Assembly (NCBI RefSeq): GCF_963667135.1
Contig: NZ_OY762974.1
Coordinates: 3,795,054-3,859,053 of the forward strand
DNA from: an uncultured Macellibacteroides sp.
GTDB lineage: Bacteria > Bacteroidota > Bacteroidia > Bacteroidales > Tannerellaceae
Direction: 5' to 3'
Length of the DNA: 64,000 nucleotides
The notes under the pieces: generated by a model
What the model was told of the DNA's origin: nothing
Database searches by the model: none
The model's input: the letters and a program-made list of their open reading frames with translations, nothing else
In this document: one piece after another, positions 16,562 through 24,977 of the stretch
Position numbering within the stretch: the first letter of the stretch is position 1
How the letters are laid out: each line of letters opens with the position of its first letter
Made by a program: the position numbers and the translations under genes

Positions 16562-17464
16562 ATGAAACGAACAATTAATGATTATGGTTTATTGCTACTG
16601 AAAGGAATTGCTATGGGGGCGGCAGATGTTGTTCCCGGTGTTTCCGGTGGTACAGTGGCATTTATCGTGGGTATTTACGAAGAGTTGATCAATTCAATTA
16701 AAAGCATCAACCCAACTAATCTAAAGTTGTTATTTACTTTCCGTATAGCTGCTTTTTGGAAAGCAATCAATGCTAATTTTTTACTGACACTTGTTTCAGG
16801 GATTGGTATAAGCATTTTTTCGTTGGCAAAGCTTATAACCTACTTGTTGGAAAATCAGCCGGTATTGGTTTGGTCCTTTTTCTTTGGATTGGTACTCTGT
16901 TCAACGTATTTTGTAGCCAAGGCAATTACGCAGTGGGACTGGAAAACATATCTCTTTTTTGTTATCGGAACTGTTGGAGCTTATTTTATTACAGTGGCTA
17001 CTCCTACTGAAACTCCAAGTAATTTGTTTTTCATCTTCTTATGCGGAGCTATTGCAATTTGCGCAATGATTCTACCGGGTATATCTGGAAGCTTTGTCTT
17101 GGTTCTGTTAGGGAAGTATTTCTATATCATGAATGCAGTCAAGACGCTCGATTTTCTGGTTATGTTTGTATTTGTTTGCGGAGCTTTTATTGGCATTACC
17201 AGCTTCTCCAACGTTCTTTCTTTCCTACTCAGGAAATATCACAACACAACCATTGCTACCCTGGCAGGTTTTATGTTGGGTTCTCTTAATAAGGTATGGC
17301 CTTGGAAAGAAACCATAGAAACATTTACCGACAGTCATGGTACAATAAAACCTTTGGTAGAAGAAAATATACTTCCCAATTCGCACCTTTGGGAAGGTTT
17401 GGGATTAATTGTTTTTGGAATTATACTGGTATATGTACTCGAAAAACTATCTCAAAAGAAATAA
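16562..17464 (+). CDS. DUF368 membrane protein, probable undecaprenyl-phosphate transporter (PopT type)
   Basis: A 300-aa polytopic inner-membrane protein with about eight hydrophobic segments. It has the two DUF368 signatures VPGVSGGTVAF (residues 24-34) and MILPGISGSFVLVLLG (near residue 170), an inverted-repeat arrangement. DUF368 proteins have been shown in other bacteria to recycle undecaprenyl phosphate across the membrane for cell-wall and glycan synthesis. That role is carried over here by family membership. It is the last gene of the glnS operon and is followed by a strong terminator. Confidence 0.92.
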   Translation: MKRTINDYGLLLLKGIAMGAADVVPGVSGGTVAFIVGIYEELINSIKSINPTNLKLLFTFRIAAFWKAINANFLLTLVSGIGISIFSLAKLITYLLENQPVLVWSFFFGLVLCSTYFVAKAITQWDWKTYLFFVIGTVGAYFITVATPTETPSNLFFIFLCGAIAICAMILPGISGSFVLVLLGKYFYIMNAVKTLDFLVMFVFVCGAFIGITSFSNVLSFLLRKYHNTTIATLAGFMLGSLNKVWPWKETIETFTDSHGTIKPLVEENILPNSHLWEGLGLIVFGIILVYVLEKLSQKK

Positions 17465-17480
17465 CAGTACACTAAAAATA

Positions 17481-17523
17481 AAAAATAATCCCGGTCTGTA
17501 TGCAGGTCGGGATTATTTTTTTA
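17481..17523 (+). terminator. Rho-independent terminator of the glnS-TPR-DUF368 operon
   Basis: A perfect 13-bp stem (17481-17493 with 17508-17520) running into a T run. Confidence 0.92.
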
Positions 17524-17644
17524 TGTCATAAAACAAAAGGTAAATATCTTTCTAACAATCAAATAGCGACACATTGCTCATATTATTTAAAAAGACGTAC
17601 AAGGTAAAAGAATATAAAAAAAGAATTGATTAAAAAGAAATAAT

Positions 17645-17652
17645 TAACTTTG
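17645..17652 (+). promoter_or_regulatory. -7 promoter element for the kor operon
   Basis: TAACTTTG, 52 nt upstream of the korD ATG. A TTG lies 16 nt further up, slightly closer than usual. Confidence 0.55.
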
Positions 17653-17704
17653 AGGCATTCGAAAGTGTTTTACAGAGTAGATTATTGTTTTAAAAAGAGA
17701 TAAT

Positions 17705-17932
17705 ATGGCAAAAGTAAAAGGAGCGGTTGTTGTAAATACTGAGCGCTGCAAAGGATGTAATCTTTGCGTGATAGCATGTCCATGCGATGTACTTGAGCTG
17801 CATCCCCGCGAAGTAAACAACAAAGGGTATCATTATGTGTATATGAAATCTCCCGACGAATGCATCGGTTGTGCTAGTTGTGGAGTGGTTTGTCCAGACG
17901 GATGTCTGACTGTGTACAAAGTTAAATTATAA
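17705..17932 (+). CDS. korD: 2-oxoacid:ferredoxin oxidoreductase, ferredoxin-like delta subunit
   Basis: A 75-aa protein with two complete 4Fe-4S motifs: Cys15, 18, 21, 25 and Cys53, 56, 59, 63. It passes electrons from the TPP-containing subunit to ferredoxin. It is the first gene of a four-subunit operon (delta, alpha, small membrane protein, beta, gamma), the usual KorDABC order in Bacteroidales. Confidence 0.92.
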   Translation: MAKVKGAVVVNTERCKGCNLCVIACPCDVLELHPREVNNKGYHYVYMKSPDECIGCASCGVVCPDGCLTVYKVKL

Positions 17933-17954
17933 ACGAAATCAATCTGAAACAGAT

Positions 17955-19034
17955 ATGGCAGAAGAAGTAAAATTGATGAAGGGTAACGAAGCTATCGCAC
18001 ACGCGGCAATCCGCAACGGTGTGGATGGTTACTTTGGATACCCTATCACCCCTCAATCAGAAATTCTGGAAACCCTGATGGCCGAAGAGCCTTGGGAAAC
18101 TACAGGTATGGTTGTTTTACAAGCAGAAAGTGAAGTTGCGGCTATAAACATGGTATACGGAGGTGCAGGTTGTGGAAAAAAATCCATGACTTCGTCTTCA
18201 AGTCCAGGTATTAGCTTAAAACAAGAAGGAATATCTTATATTGCAGGGGCCGAGTTACCTTGCCTAATTGTGAACGTAATGCGTGGAGGTCCCGGTTTAG
18301 GAACCATACAGCCGAGTCAAGCCGACTATTTTCAGACAGTAAAAGGTGGAGGTCACGGCGATTACCGTCTTATAACTTTAGCACCTTCCTCCGTTCAGGA
18401 AATGGCTGATTTTGTAGGTCTTGGATTCGATCTTGCGTTCAAATACAACAATCCATCAATGATACTGGCTGATGGTATTATCGGACAGATGATGGAAAAG
18501 GTTGTTCTTCCTCCTTTTAAACCCCGCCGCACGGATGATGAGATTCGTAAAGAATGTCCTTGGGCAACTCTTGGTAAGGTTGGTGGTCGCAAACGCAATG
18601 TTATAACCTCTCTCGAACTAGATGCAGCAGTAATGGAAGAAAACAATCTTCGTTTCCAGGCTAAATACAAAAAAATTGAAGAAAACGAAGTACGTTATCA
18701 AGAATTTATGTGCGACGATGCAGAATACCTGCTTATCGCTTTCGGATCGTCTGCCCGTATTTGCCAGAAGGTTGTTGAAAATGCACGAGAAGAAGGAATC
18801 AAACTTGGTTTGCTTCGTCCTATTACATTGTGGCCCTTCCCTACCACTGTTATCAGTGAGTATGCCGATAAGGTTAAAGGAATGCTATCGGTGGAACTAA
18901 ATGCTGGTCAGATGGTAGAAGACGTACGATTGGCTGTTAATGGTCGAGTGAAAGTAGAACACTTCGGACGCCTGGGTGGTATCGTATTTACTCCGGATGA
19001 AATTTTGAATGCACTTAAAGAAAAATTATTCTGA
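17955..19034 (+). CDS. korA: 2-oxoacid:ferredoxin oxidoreductase alpha subunit (KorA/VorB type)
   Basis: A 359-aa pyrimidine-binding subunit. Hallmarks are GNEAIAHAAIRNGVDGYFGY-type N-terminus, YPITPQSEI, the glutamate-containing QAESEVAAINMVYGGAGCG, TSSSSPGISLKQEG and MRGGPGLGTIQPSQADY. The complex oxidatively decarboxylates a 2-oxoacid to acyl-CoA and reduced ferredoxin, or works in reverse for CO2 fixation. Automatic annotation often calls this subunit VorB (branched-chain 2-oxoacids). By operon structure 2-oxoglutarate is equally or more likely, and the substrate cannot be fixed from sequence alone. Confidence 0.92.
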   Translation: MAEEVKLMKGNEAIAHAAIRNGVDGYFGYPITPQSEILETLMAEEPWETTGMVVLQAESEVAAINMVYGGAGCGKKSMTSSSSPGISLKQEGISYIAGAELPCLIVNVMRGGPGLGTIQPSQADYFQTVKGGGHGDYRLITLAPSSVQEMADFVGLGFDLAFKYNNPSMILADGIIGQMMEKVVLPPFKPRRTDDEIRKECPWATLGKVGGRKRNVITSLELDAAVMEENNLRFQAKYKKIEENEVRYQEFMCDDAEYLLIAFGSSARICQKVVENAREEGIKLGLLRPITLWPFPTTVISEYADKVKGMLSVELNAGQMVEDVRLAVNGRVKVEHFGRLGGIVFTPDEILNALKEKLF

Positions 19035-19041
19035 TACAATT

Positions 19042-19209
19042 ATGCGCGATAGTAAACTAGACAAGATTCTGACCATAGTTTTTATGGTACTGGCAATTGC
19101 TGCCGTTGTATGCTATTTTGCTTTGGACAATAAAGTGGTATTCCTGTATTGCGGTGGTGCAGCTGTAGTAGTTCGCCTTACACAGTATTTTATGCGATTT
19201 ACACATTAA
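19042..19209 (+). CDS. small membrane protein inside the kor operon
   Basis: A 55-aa protein from the ATG at 19042, seven bases after the korA stop; the open frame extends back into korA but a start there would overlap. Residues about 9-27 (ILTIVFMVLAIAAVVCYFAL) and 31-52 form two hydrophobic segments joined by a short D-N-K turn, with a basic C-terminus. It therefore looks like a hairpin in the inner membrane. No family is recognised. Its place between alpha and beta subunits suggests it could tether the otherwise soluble complex to the membrane; this is a guess from context. Confidence 0.75.
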   Translation: MRDSKLDKILTIVFMVLAIAAVVCYFALDNKVVFLYCGGAAVVVRLTQYFMRFTH

Positions 19210-19221
19210 AATGTATTGATT

Positions 19222-19986
19222 ATGGAACTCAATGATATAATTAAACCGGAAAACTTGGTATACTCCAAGCCCAAATTAATGAACGAAAATGCCATGCACT
19301 ACTGTCCGGGATGTAGCCATGGTGTTATTCACAAGCTTATTGGCGAAGTGATCGACGAAATGGGTCTCGAAGAAAAAACTATCGGGATTGCTCCGGTCGG
19401 TTGCGGTGTATTTGCTTACAATTACCTGGACATCGACTGGCAGGAAGCTGCCCACGGACGTGCGCCTGCAATTGCTTCAGCAATTAAAAGACTGAATCCT
19501 GATAAAATGGTGTTCACCTATCAGGGCGACGGCGATTTGGCTGCTATTGGTACTGCCGAAACCATTCATGCTGCTAACCGTGGTGAGAATATTGTTATTG
19601 TTTTTATTAACAACGGTATTTATGGAATGACTGGTGGACAAATGGCTCCTACCACATTGGAAGGTATGGCTACTTCTACAACGCCAAACGGACGAAATAT
19701 AGCGTTGAACGGATACCCGTTGAAAATATCCAATCTACTTGCCCAACTGGAAGGCACCTGCCTGGTAACCCGTCAGAGTGTCCATACTGCTGGTGCTGTT
19801 AAGAAAGCGAAGAAAATGCTTCGAAAGGCTTTCGAAAACGCGATGGCTAACAAAGGAACATCTGTTGTCGAATTTGTTTCCACCTGTAACGCTGGATGGA
19901 AAATGACTCCCGATGATGCAAACAAATGGATGGAGAAAAACATGTTCCCTGCTTATCCGTTGGGCGACTTAAAGAATATTGATTAA
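19222..19986 (+). CDS. korB: 2-oxoacid:ferredoxin oxidoreductase beta subunit (TPP-binding)
   Basis: A 254-aa subunit that binds thiamine pyrophosphate. The start is the ATG at 19222; the TTG two codons upstream is not needed. HYCPGCSHGVIHKL carries a Cys pair (28, 31), probably part of a 4Fe-4S cluster. The TPP/Mg motif is QGDGDLAAIGTAE ... INNGIYGMTGGQMAPTT. ATSTTPNGRNIALNGYPLKI is typical of the KorB branch. It follows the small membrane-protein gene by 12 nt. Confidence 0.94.
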   Translation: MELNDIIKPENLVYSKPKLMNENAMHYCPGCSHGVIHKLIGEVIDEMGLEEKTIGIAPVGCGVFAYNYLDIDWQEAAHGRAPAIASAIKRLNPDKMVFTYQGDGDLAAIGTAETIHAANRGENIVIVFINNGIYGMTGGQMAPTTLEGMATSTTPNGRNIALNGYPLKISNLLAQLEGTCLVTRQSVHTAGAVKKAKKMLRKAFENAMANKGTSVVEFVSTCNAGWKMTPDDANKWMEKNMFPAYPLGDLKNID

Positions 19987-20002
19987 GTAATATAAAAGCT
20001 AC

Positions 20003-20545
20003 ATGAAACACGAAATAATTATTGCCGGTTTTGGTGGACAAGGAGTTCTTTCCATGGGAAAGATTCTGGCTTATTCCGGACTAATGGAAGGTAAAGAAGT
20101 GAGCTGGATGCCGTCGTACGGTCCAGAACAACGCGGAGGTACAGCCAATGTAACGGTTATTCTGAGTGATGATCCGGTCAGCTCTCCTATTCTAAATGAA
20201 TTCGACATCGCTATTATTCTTAATCAGCCTTCGATGGACAAGTTTGAAAGTAAGGTAAAACCTGGCGGAATTCTTGTTTATGACGGTTATGGTATTCACA
20301 ACCCTGTTAAAAGGATCGATATCAGTGTATATCGGGTAGATGCGATGGATGCTGCTACCGAAATGCAAAACGAGAAAGCATTCAATATGCTTATTTTAGG
20401 AGGTCTTTTGAAGATCTGTCCTATGGTCAAGCTTGAAAATGTATTGTTGGGTTTAAAAAAATCTCTTCCTGAAAGACATCATAAGCTTATTCCGATGAAT
20501 GAACAAGCAATCAAAAAAGGGATGGAAATTATTCGTAAAGTTTAA
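20003..20545 (+). CDS. korC: 2-oxoacid:ferredoxin oxidoreductase gamma subunit
   Basis: A 180-aa catalytic gamma domain. IIAGFGGQGVLSMGKILAYSG is the CoA-related Rossmann-like start, and WMPSYGPEQRGGTANV is the signature of the family. It completes the complex and lies 16 nt after korB. A terminator follows. Confidence 0.94.
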   Translation: MKHEIIIAGFGGQGVLSMGKILAYSGLMEGKEVSWMPSYGPEQRGGTANVTVILSDDPVSSPILNEFDIAIILNQPSMDKFESKVKPGGILVYDGYGIHNPVKRIDISVYRVDAMDAATEMQNEKAFNMLILGGLLKICPMVKLENVLLGLKKSLPERHHKLIPMNEQAIKKGMEIIRKV

Positions 20546-20576
20546 TTTAGTCTGATAAGACGTTTACTTATAAGAT

Positions 20577-20610
20577 AAAGCCGGAGGAAAGTTTTCCTTC
20601 GGCTTTATTT
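20577..20610 (+). terminator. Rho-independent terminator of the kor operon
   Basis: A long hairpin (AAAGCCG-AGGAA paired with TTCCT-CGGCTTT, one mismatch) followed by TATTTATT. Confidence 0.85.
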
Positions 20611-20647
20611 ATTGTTACTGGTTAATATTCTTCTTCATATATTTAAG

Positions 20648-20655
20648 TATATTTG
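20648..20655 (+). promoter_or_regulatory. -7 promoter element for the DUF3472 gene
   Basis: TATATTTG, 62 nt before the ATG at 20717. It shows that an upstream in-frame start at 20612 would not be transcribed. Confidence 0.65.
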
Positions 20656-20716
20656 CAACCATTATCAATTAGTTTATTTAAACGCCGATTTATTTACTGA
20701 ATTAAACTCTATTTTT

Positions 20717-22012
20717 ATGAAGAAAATGAAAACACTTCTATGTGCATTATTGCTGACATTGGCTTTTAACCAATCTTTCGGACAATCTTATACGGTAAAT
20801 AAGGAAGATATTACCGTGCTGTTAAATGGCAACGCTTACATTAGTTCCGGAAACAGTGGTGCAACTATTTCAGAAAAGGGACTCACCGATTGGACAGATC
20901 AATCGGCAGTTATATCAACCTACATCTATTTTGAAAAGCCGCAGACATTCAATTTATATCTGAATGTGAATGAACTGAGCGGAAATTCTTCGCTGTGTGT
21001 AATGGCTGGTAAACAAACCTTCCGTGTTAAGCTGAAACACAACGACAAATTGCAGAAAATTAAAGTTGGAAATGTAAAGGTTACAGCACCAGGCTATTTC
21101 GAAATCAAACTTCAAGGTGAAAATAAAACGGGTGAGAAATTCGGCGATATAGAGTCATTTACCCTTGCTGGTGTAAATGGCACAGTAAATTATATAAAAG
21201 ACTTTTCGCCTTATTGGGGAAGTCGCGGACCATCAGTCCATCTTAACTACTCCATGCCAAAAGAGCCTACTGAATGGTTTTACAACGAGGTAACAGTTCC
21301 TGTTGGAGAAGAAGTAATTGGAAGCTACTACATGGCCAACGGATTTGGCGAGGGTTATTTTGGCATGCAATGCAACTCTGAAGCAGAACGAAGAGTCTTA
21401 TTTTCGGTATGGAGCCCGTTCGAGACTCAGGATCCTAAACTGATTCCGGACGAAGATAAAATCAAAGTTCTTCGCAAGGGCGAAGGTGTTCATATCGGTG
21501 AATTCGGCAACGAAGGTTCGGGCGGACAAAGTTATCTGCGTTATAACTGGGTATCTGGCGTAACATATAAATTCCTGACACACATTAAACCCGACGATAA
21601 AGGCAATTCTATTTATACTGCTTACTTTTATGCTACAGACGAGAATCGCTGGCGCCTTATCGCTAGTTTTTCTCGCCCCAAAACAACGGCTTACTACACT
21701 CGCGCACATTCGTTTTTAGAGAACTTTATACCCGAACAGGGATACCTTGGCCGACGAGTTTTCTTTAGCAATCAATTCTGTATGGGGACCGATGGCATAT
21801 GGCGTGCGGTTACTGAAGCAACCTTTACACACGATGCAACAGGAAACGCTAAAGCAAGACTCGATTTCGCAGGGGGAATTGCCGAAGGAAAGTTTTTCTT
21901 TCTTAAAAACTGTGGATTCTTTAATGAACGCACATCCTACGGCACTAAGTTGAATCTAACAAATACAGATAAAGCCCCGGTCATAGATTTCGAAGCGCTC
22001 AATAATCTGTGA
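20717..22012 (+). CDS. secreted DUF5077/DUF3472 protein
   Basis: A 431-aa exported protein with a signal peptide (MKKMKTLLCALLLTLAF, cut near FGQS). Residues about 20-150 fit the DUF5077 carbohydrate-binding-like sandwich, and the rest the DUF3472 domain, with YYMANGFGEGYFGMQ, FSVWSPFETQDP and EGSGGQSYLRYNW. Such proteins are found with glycan-degradation genes in Bacteroidetes, but their chemistry is unknown. The start is chosen from the signal peptide and promoter position. A putative porin gene begins 29 nt after its stop. Confidence 0.85.
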   Translation: MKKMKTLLCALLLTLAFNQSFGQSYTVNKEDITVLLNGNAYISSGNSGATISEKGLTDWTDQSAVISTYIYFEKPQTFNLYLNVNELSGNSSLCVMAGKQTFRVKLKHNDKLQKIKVGNVKVTAPGYFEIKLQGENKTGEKFGDIESFTLAGVNGTVNYIKDFSPYWGSRGPSVHLNYSMPKEPTEWFYNEVTVPVGEEVIGSYYMANGFGEGYFGMQCNSEAERRVLFSVWSPFETQDPKLIPDEDKIKVLRKGEGVHIGEFGNEGSGGQSYLRYNWVSGVTYKFLTHIKPDDKGNSIYTAYFYATDENRWRLIASFSRPKTTAYYTRAHSFLENFIPEQGYLGRRVFFSNQFCMGTDGIWRAVTEATFTHDATGNAKARLDFAGGIAEGKFFFLKNCGFFNERTSYGTKLNLTNTDKAPVIDFEALNNL

Positions 22013-22027
22013 TATCATTTTTTGTTT

Positions 22028-22035
22028 TATCTTTG
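22028..22035 (+). promoter_or_regulatory. possible promoter immediately before the putative porin gene
   Basis: TATCTTTG ends only six bases before the ATG at 22042, so a transcript from it would be nearly leaderless. No TTG is seen at the usual upstream distance. Confidence 0.4.
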
Positions 22036-22041
22036 CGCTCA

Positions 22042-24051
22042 ATGAAACAGTTCATAAAAATAGTATCTCTATTCATCTTAATTGCTGGTTCTGTTCAGGC
22101 ACAACAGCCCGGCTCTACCAGACAACGGGGAGGATTCTCGCGTTCGAATCAATCTTCACCTAAAAGTCAGCTTGCGGATAGTTTACTAACGGATAGTGCC
22201 CGGTTAAACGCAAAACGAATTACAGGCTACAAGCTAACTGATAAGATTGGCGATGTATATATTGCCCCCATGGATACCGACAAAATCAACTTTTACAACT
22301 CCACTCAGGCAGAAGGATACTCTGTTGCACTCGGTTATGTTGGTAATTTGGGATCGCCGATACAATCTAAGATCTTTTCGGAGCGTAAAGAGGAACGAGA
22401 TTTTATTTTTGCCGACACCTACGATTACTACCTTACCACTCCGACTAATGCCTATTTTTACGACACAAAGGTTCCTTATACAAATTTGATGTACACATCC
22501 GCGGGAGGAAGTGTGAATAAAGAAGAACGGTTAAAAGGCGTTTTGACCACAAACTTCGGGAAGAAAGTAAATGTTGGAGCCGAAATGGATTATATATACG
22601 GTCGCGGATATTATAATTCAAACGGAACCAAATTACTGAGTTACCGTTTATTTGGCAATTATATATCTGATAAATATCAGATGTATACCTATATGGGGAA
22701 TTCCAATTTCATCAATTTTGAAAATGGAGGTTTAACAAACGATCGTTATATTACGAATCCGGAGGATTATTCGGATGGTAAACGGGTTACTGAGTCTAAG
22801 TATATTCCGGTCCATTTTTCTGAAACATGGAATCGTGTTCGGGGTAAACAGTTTTTCCTAAGTCATCGTTATAATTTGGGATTCAATCGCACGACACAGG
22901 AAAAAGATAAAGAAGGCAATCTCAAAGAGGAATTTGTTCCTGTTTCAAGCATTATTCATACGTTGGAATATAAAGACAACCGCCGTCGCTTTATTACGCA
23001 AGATTCCCTTGGAGTGGATTCCTGTTATGTAAATAATTATTTGGATGGATCTGTTAATGACACCACTTCGTACTGGTCGATCAAAAATACCCTGGCGCTT
23101 TCGCTTCGCGAAGGATTCCAAGACTGGGCTAAGTTTGGACTCACCGCATTTATTAATTTTGACAAAAGTAGGTACCGCCTAATGGATTCCATTCCTGGAA
23201 ACAAGTTGATATATGATGAATTTTCGACTTTCATTGGTGGCGAACTATCTAAAAGACAGGGAAGCATCCTTACTTATGTAGCACGCGGAGAGCTTGGAAT
23301 ATCGGGACCCGATGTGGGCGAATTACGTTTAACCGGCGAACTGCAGACTAAGTTTTCGCTTTTCCACAAAGAGGCTTCCATCAAAGCCGTGGGATATATC
23401 AAGAACTTAACCCCTGCATTTTATCAGCGCCATTACCACAGTAAATATTTTTGGTGGGATTATAAGCTAAAAAATATTCAGCGTGTGTATGCCGGAGCCG
23501 AAATAAACCTGGAGTCTACACGTACAAAAATATCAGCAGGCGTAGAAAGTATGCAGAACTATGTATATTTCAACACCGAAGGAGTTCCTGCACAGTTCGA
23601 AAGTAATTTGCAGGTTGTTACTGCCCGGCTAAATCAGAATTTTCGTTTCAGCGCCTTTAACTGGGAAAACGAATTAGTTTACCAGCTAAGCAGCGAAAAG
23701 AAGATACTACCCTTACCTCAGGTAAGCATTTACAGCAATATGTATTTTGCCGTAAAACTTGCCAAGGTATTAACCTTGCAGCTTGGTGCGGATGCTCATT
23801 ATCATACCTCATACTATGCTCCCTACTACCAACCTGCCACACAGCAGTTCCAATTGCAGGAAGAAGTTAAGGTGGGTAACTATCCACTGATAAATGCTTA
23901 TGCAAATTTACACCTCAAGCAAGCTCGTTTCTTTGTTATGTTCTATAACTTAGGATCAAAATTTGTTGATCCCGAGTACTTCTCACTGGCGCATTATCCG
24001 CTTAATCCGATGATCCTTAAAATGGGAATTGCCGTTACTTTTAATGACTAA
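22042..24051 (+). CDS. putative porin, outer-membrane beta-barrel
   Basis: A 669-aa protein with a signal peptide (MKQFIKIVSLFILIAGSVQA). A low-complexity Gly/Arg/Ser/Gln linker follows (residues about 22-45). The rest is dominated by alternating aromatic and polar strands, for example LFGNYISDKYQMYTYMGNSN and LNQNFRFSAFNWENELVYQL. This matches the large 'putative porin' family of Bacteroidetes. No TonB plug or SusC features are present. Substrate unknown. The start is the first Met with a signal peptide. Confidence 0.85.
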   Translation: MKQFIKIVSLFILIAGSVQAQQPGSTRQRGGFSRSNQSSPKSQLADSLLTDSARLNAKRITGYKLTDKIGDVYIAPMDTDKINFYNSTQAEGYSVALGYVGNLGSPIQSKIFSERKEERDFIFADTYDYYLTTPTNAYFYDTKVPYTNLMYTSAGGSVNKEERLKGVLTTNFGKKVNVGAEMDYIYGRGYYNSNGTKLLSYRLFGNYISDKYQMYTYMGNSNFINFENGGLTNDRYITNPEDYSDGKRVTESKYIPVHFSETWNRVRGKQFFLSHRYNLGFNRTTQEKDKEGNLKEEFVPVSSIIHTLEYKDNRRRFITQDSLGVDSCYVNNYLDGSVNDTTSYWSIKNTLALSLREGFQDWAKFGLTAFINFDKSRYRLMDSIPGNKLIYDEFSTFIGGELSKRQGSILTYVARGELGISGPDVGELRLTGELQTKFSLFHKEASIKAVGYIKNLTPAFYQRHYHSKYFWWDYKLKNIQRVYAGAEINLESTRTKISAGVESMQNYVYFNTEGVPAQFESNLQVVTARLNQNFRFSAFNWENELVYQLSSEKKILPLPQVSIYSNMYFAVKLAKVLTLQLGADAHYHTSYYAPYYQPATQQFQLQEEVKVGNYPLINAYANLHLKQARFFVMFYNLGSKFVDPEYFSLAHYPLNPMILKMGIAVTFND

Positions 24052-24056
24052 AGGGC

Positions 24057-24878
24057 ATGAAATTCAAAAAGCTCTATATCCTATATGGCATTTTACTTTT
24101 TATTGCACTGGCAACTATGTGGATATTGTTTCCTTTCAGAAAAAGCAAACCTGAACAAAGGGATTATTCGCAGATTAAAAAAGAAGGAGTGCTGCGTATA
24201 GTTACCGAATACAACAGTTCGGGTTACTATGTAAATGGCGATACCATCGAAGGATTTCAATACGAATTAAGTCAGGCTATAGCCCAACTTTCCGGTCTCG
24301 AAGTAGAAATGCATCTGGATATGAATCTTACAACAAGCTTCGAAGGTCTTGCCTCCGGAAAATACGATATTATTGCCCGCAATATTCCGGCCAGCAGTGA
24401 CATGAAAGAAACTTATCTATTTACCGATCCTGTTGTGCTGAACAGACAAGTACTGGTTCAACGTACAGCGGAAGCAAACCAGGGCCGGAAACCAATCCGC
24501 AACCAGCTTGAGCTTGCACAGAGAAGATTGTATATACCTAAAGATTCGCCAGCCAAACTACGGATAAAGAATCTTTCGCACGAAATAGGCGATACGATCT
24601 ATGTGTCGGAAGACGAGCTTTACTCTACCGAACAACTCATCATCATGGTTGCCAAAGGAGAAATCGATTTTGCCGTATGCGATTTGCAACTTGCCAAAAA
24701 GGCGATGCAACAATTTCCGGAAATAGATATAAATACAGACATCAGCTTCACGCAATTGCAATCGTGGGCTGTCCGAAAAGATTCGCCGGTACTTTGTGAC
24801 AGTATAAACAGTTGGTTCAAACAGATAAAAGAGTCTGGAGATTACAAAAAGATATACAAACGGTATTATAGTGAGTGA
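24057..24878 (+). CDS. membrane-anchored solute-binding (SBP_bac_3) protein
   Basis: A 273-aa protein with an uncleaved N-terminal membrane segment (about residues 6-25) and one periplasmic-binding-protein type 2 domain. GVLRIVTEYNSSGYYVNGD, GFQYELSQAIAQLSGLEVEM and GLASGKYDIIARNIPASSDM are typical of the amino-acid binding family and of the N-terminal half of MltF. There is no lytic transglycosylase domain and no ABC transporter nearby. It may therefore sense a ligand, not transport it. It begins five bases after the porin stop. Confidence 0.85.
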   Translation: MKFKKLYILYGILLFIALATMWILFPFRKSKPEQRDYSQIKKEGVLRIVTEYNSSGYYVNGDTIEGFQYELSQAIAQLSGLEVEMHLDMNLTTSFEGLASGKYDIIARNIPASSDMKETYLFTDPVVLNRQVLVQRTAEANQGRKPIRNQLELAQRRLYIPKDSPAKLRIKNLSHEIGDTIYVSEDELYSTEQLIIMVAKGEIDFAVCDLQLAKKAMQQFPEIDINTDISFTQLQSWAVRKDSPVLCDSINSWFKQIKESGDYKKIYKRYYSE

Positions 24879-24977
24879 TAAATGATTCAGAATGTGTTAT
24901 TAAATAGAACTAACTGCTACGACTACCCTATTATTACTAAAATATTCATATCTTTACGGTGAAAATAAAGTTATAAG

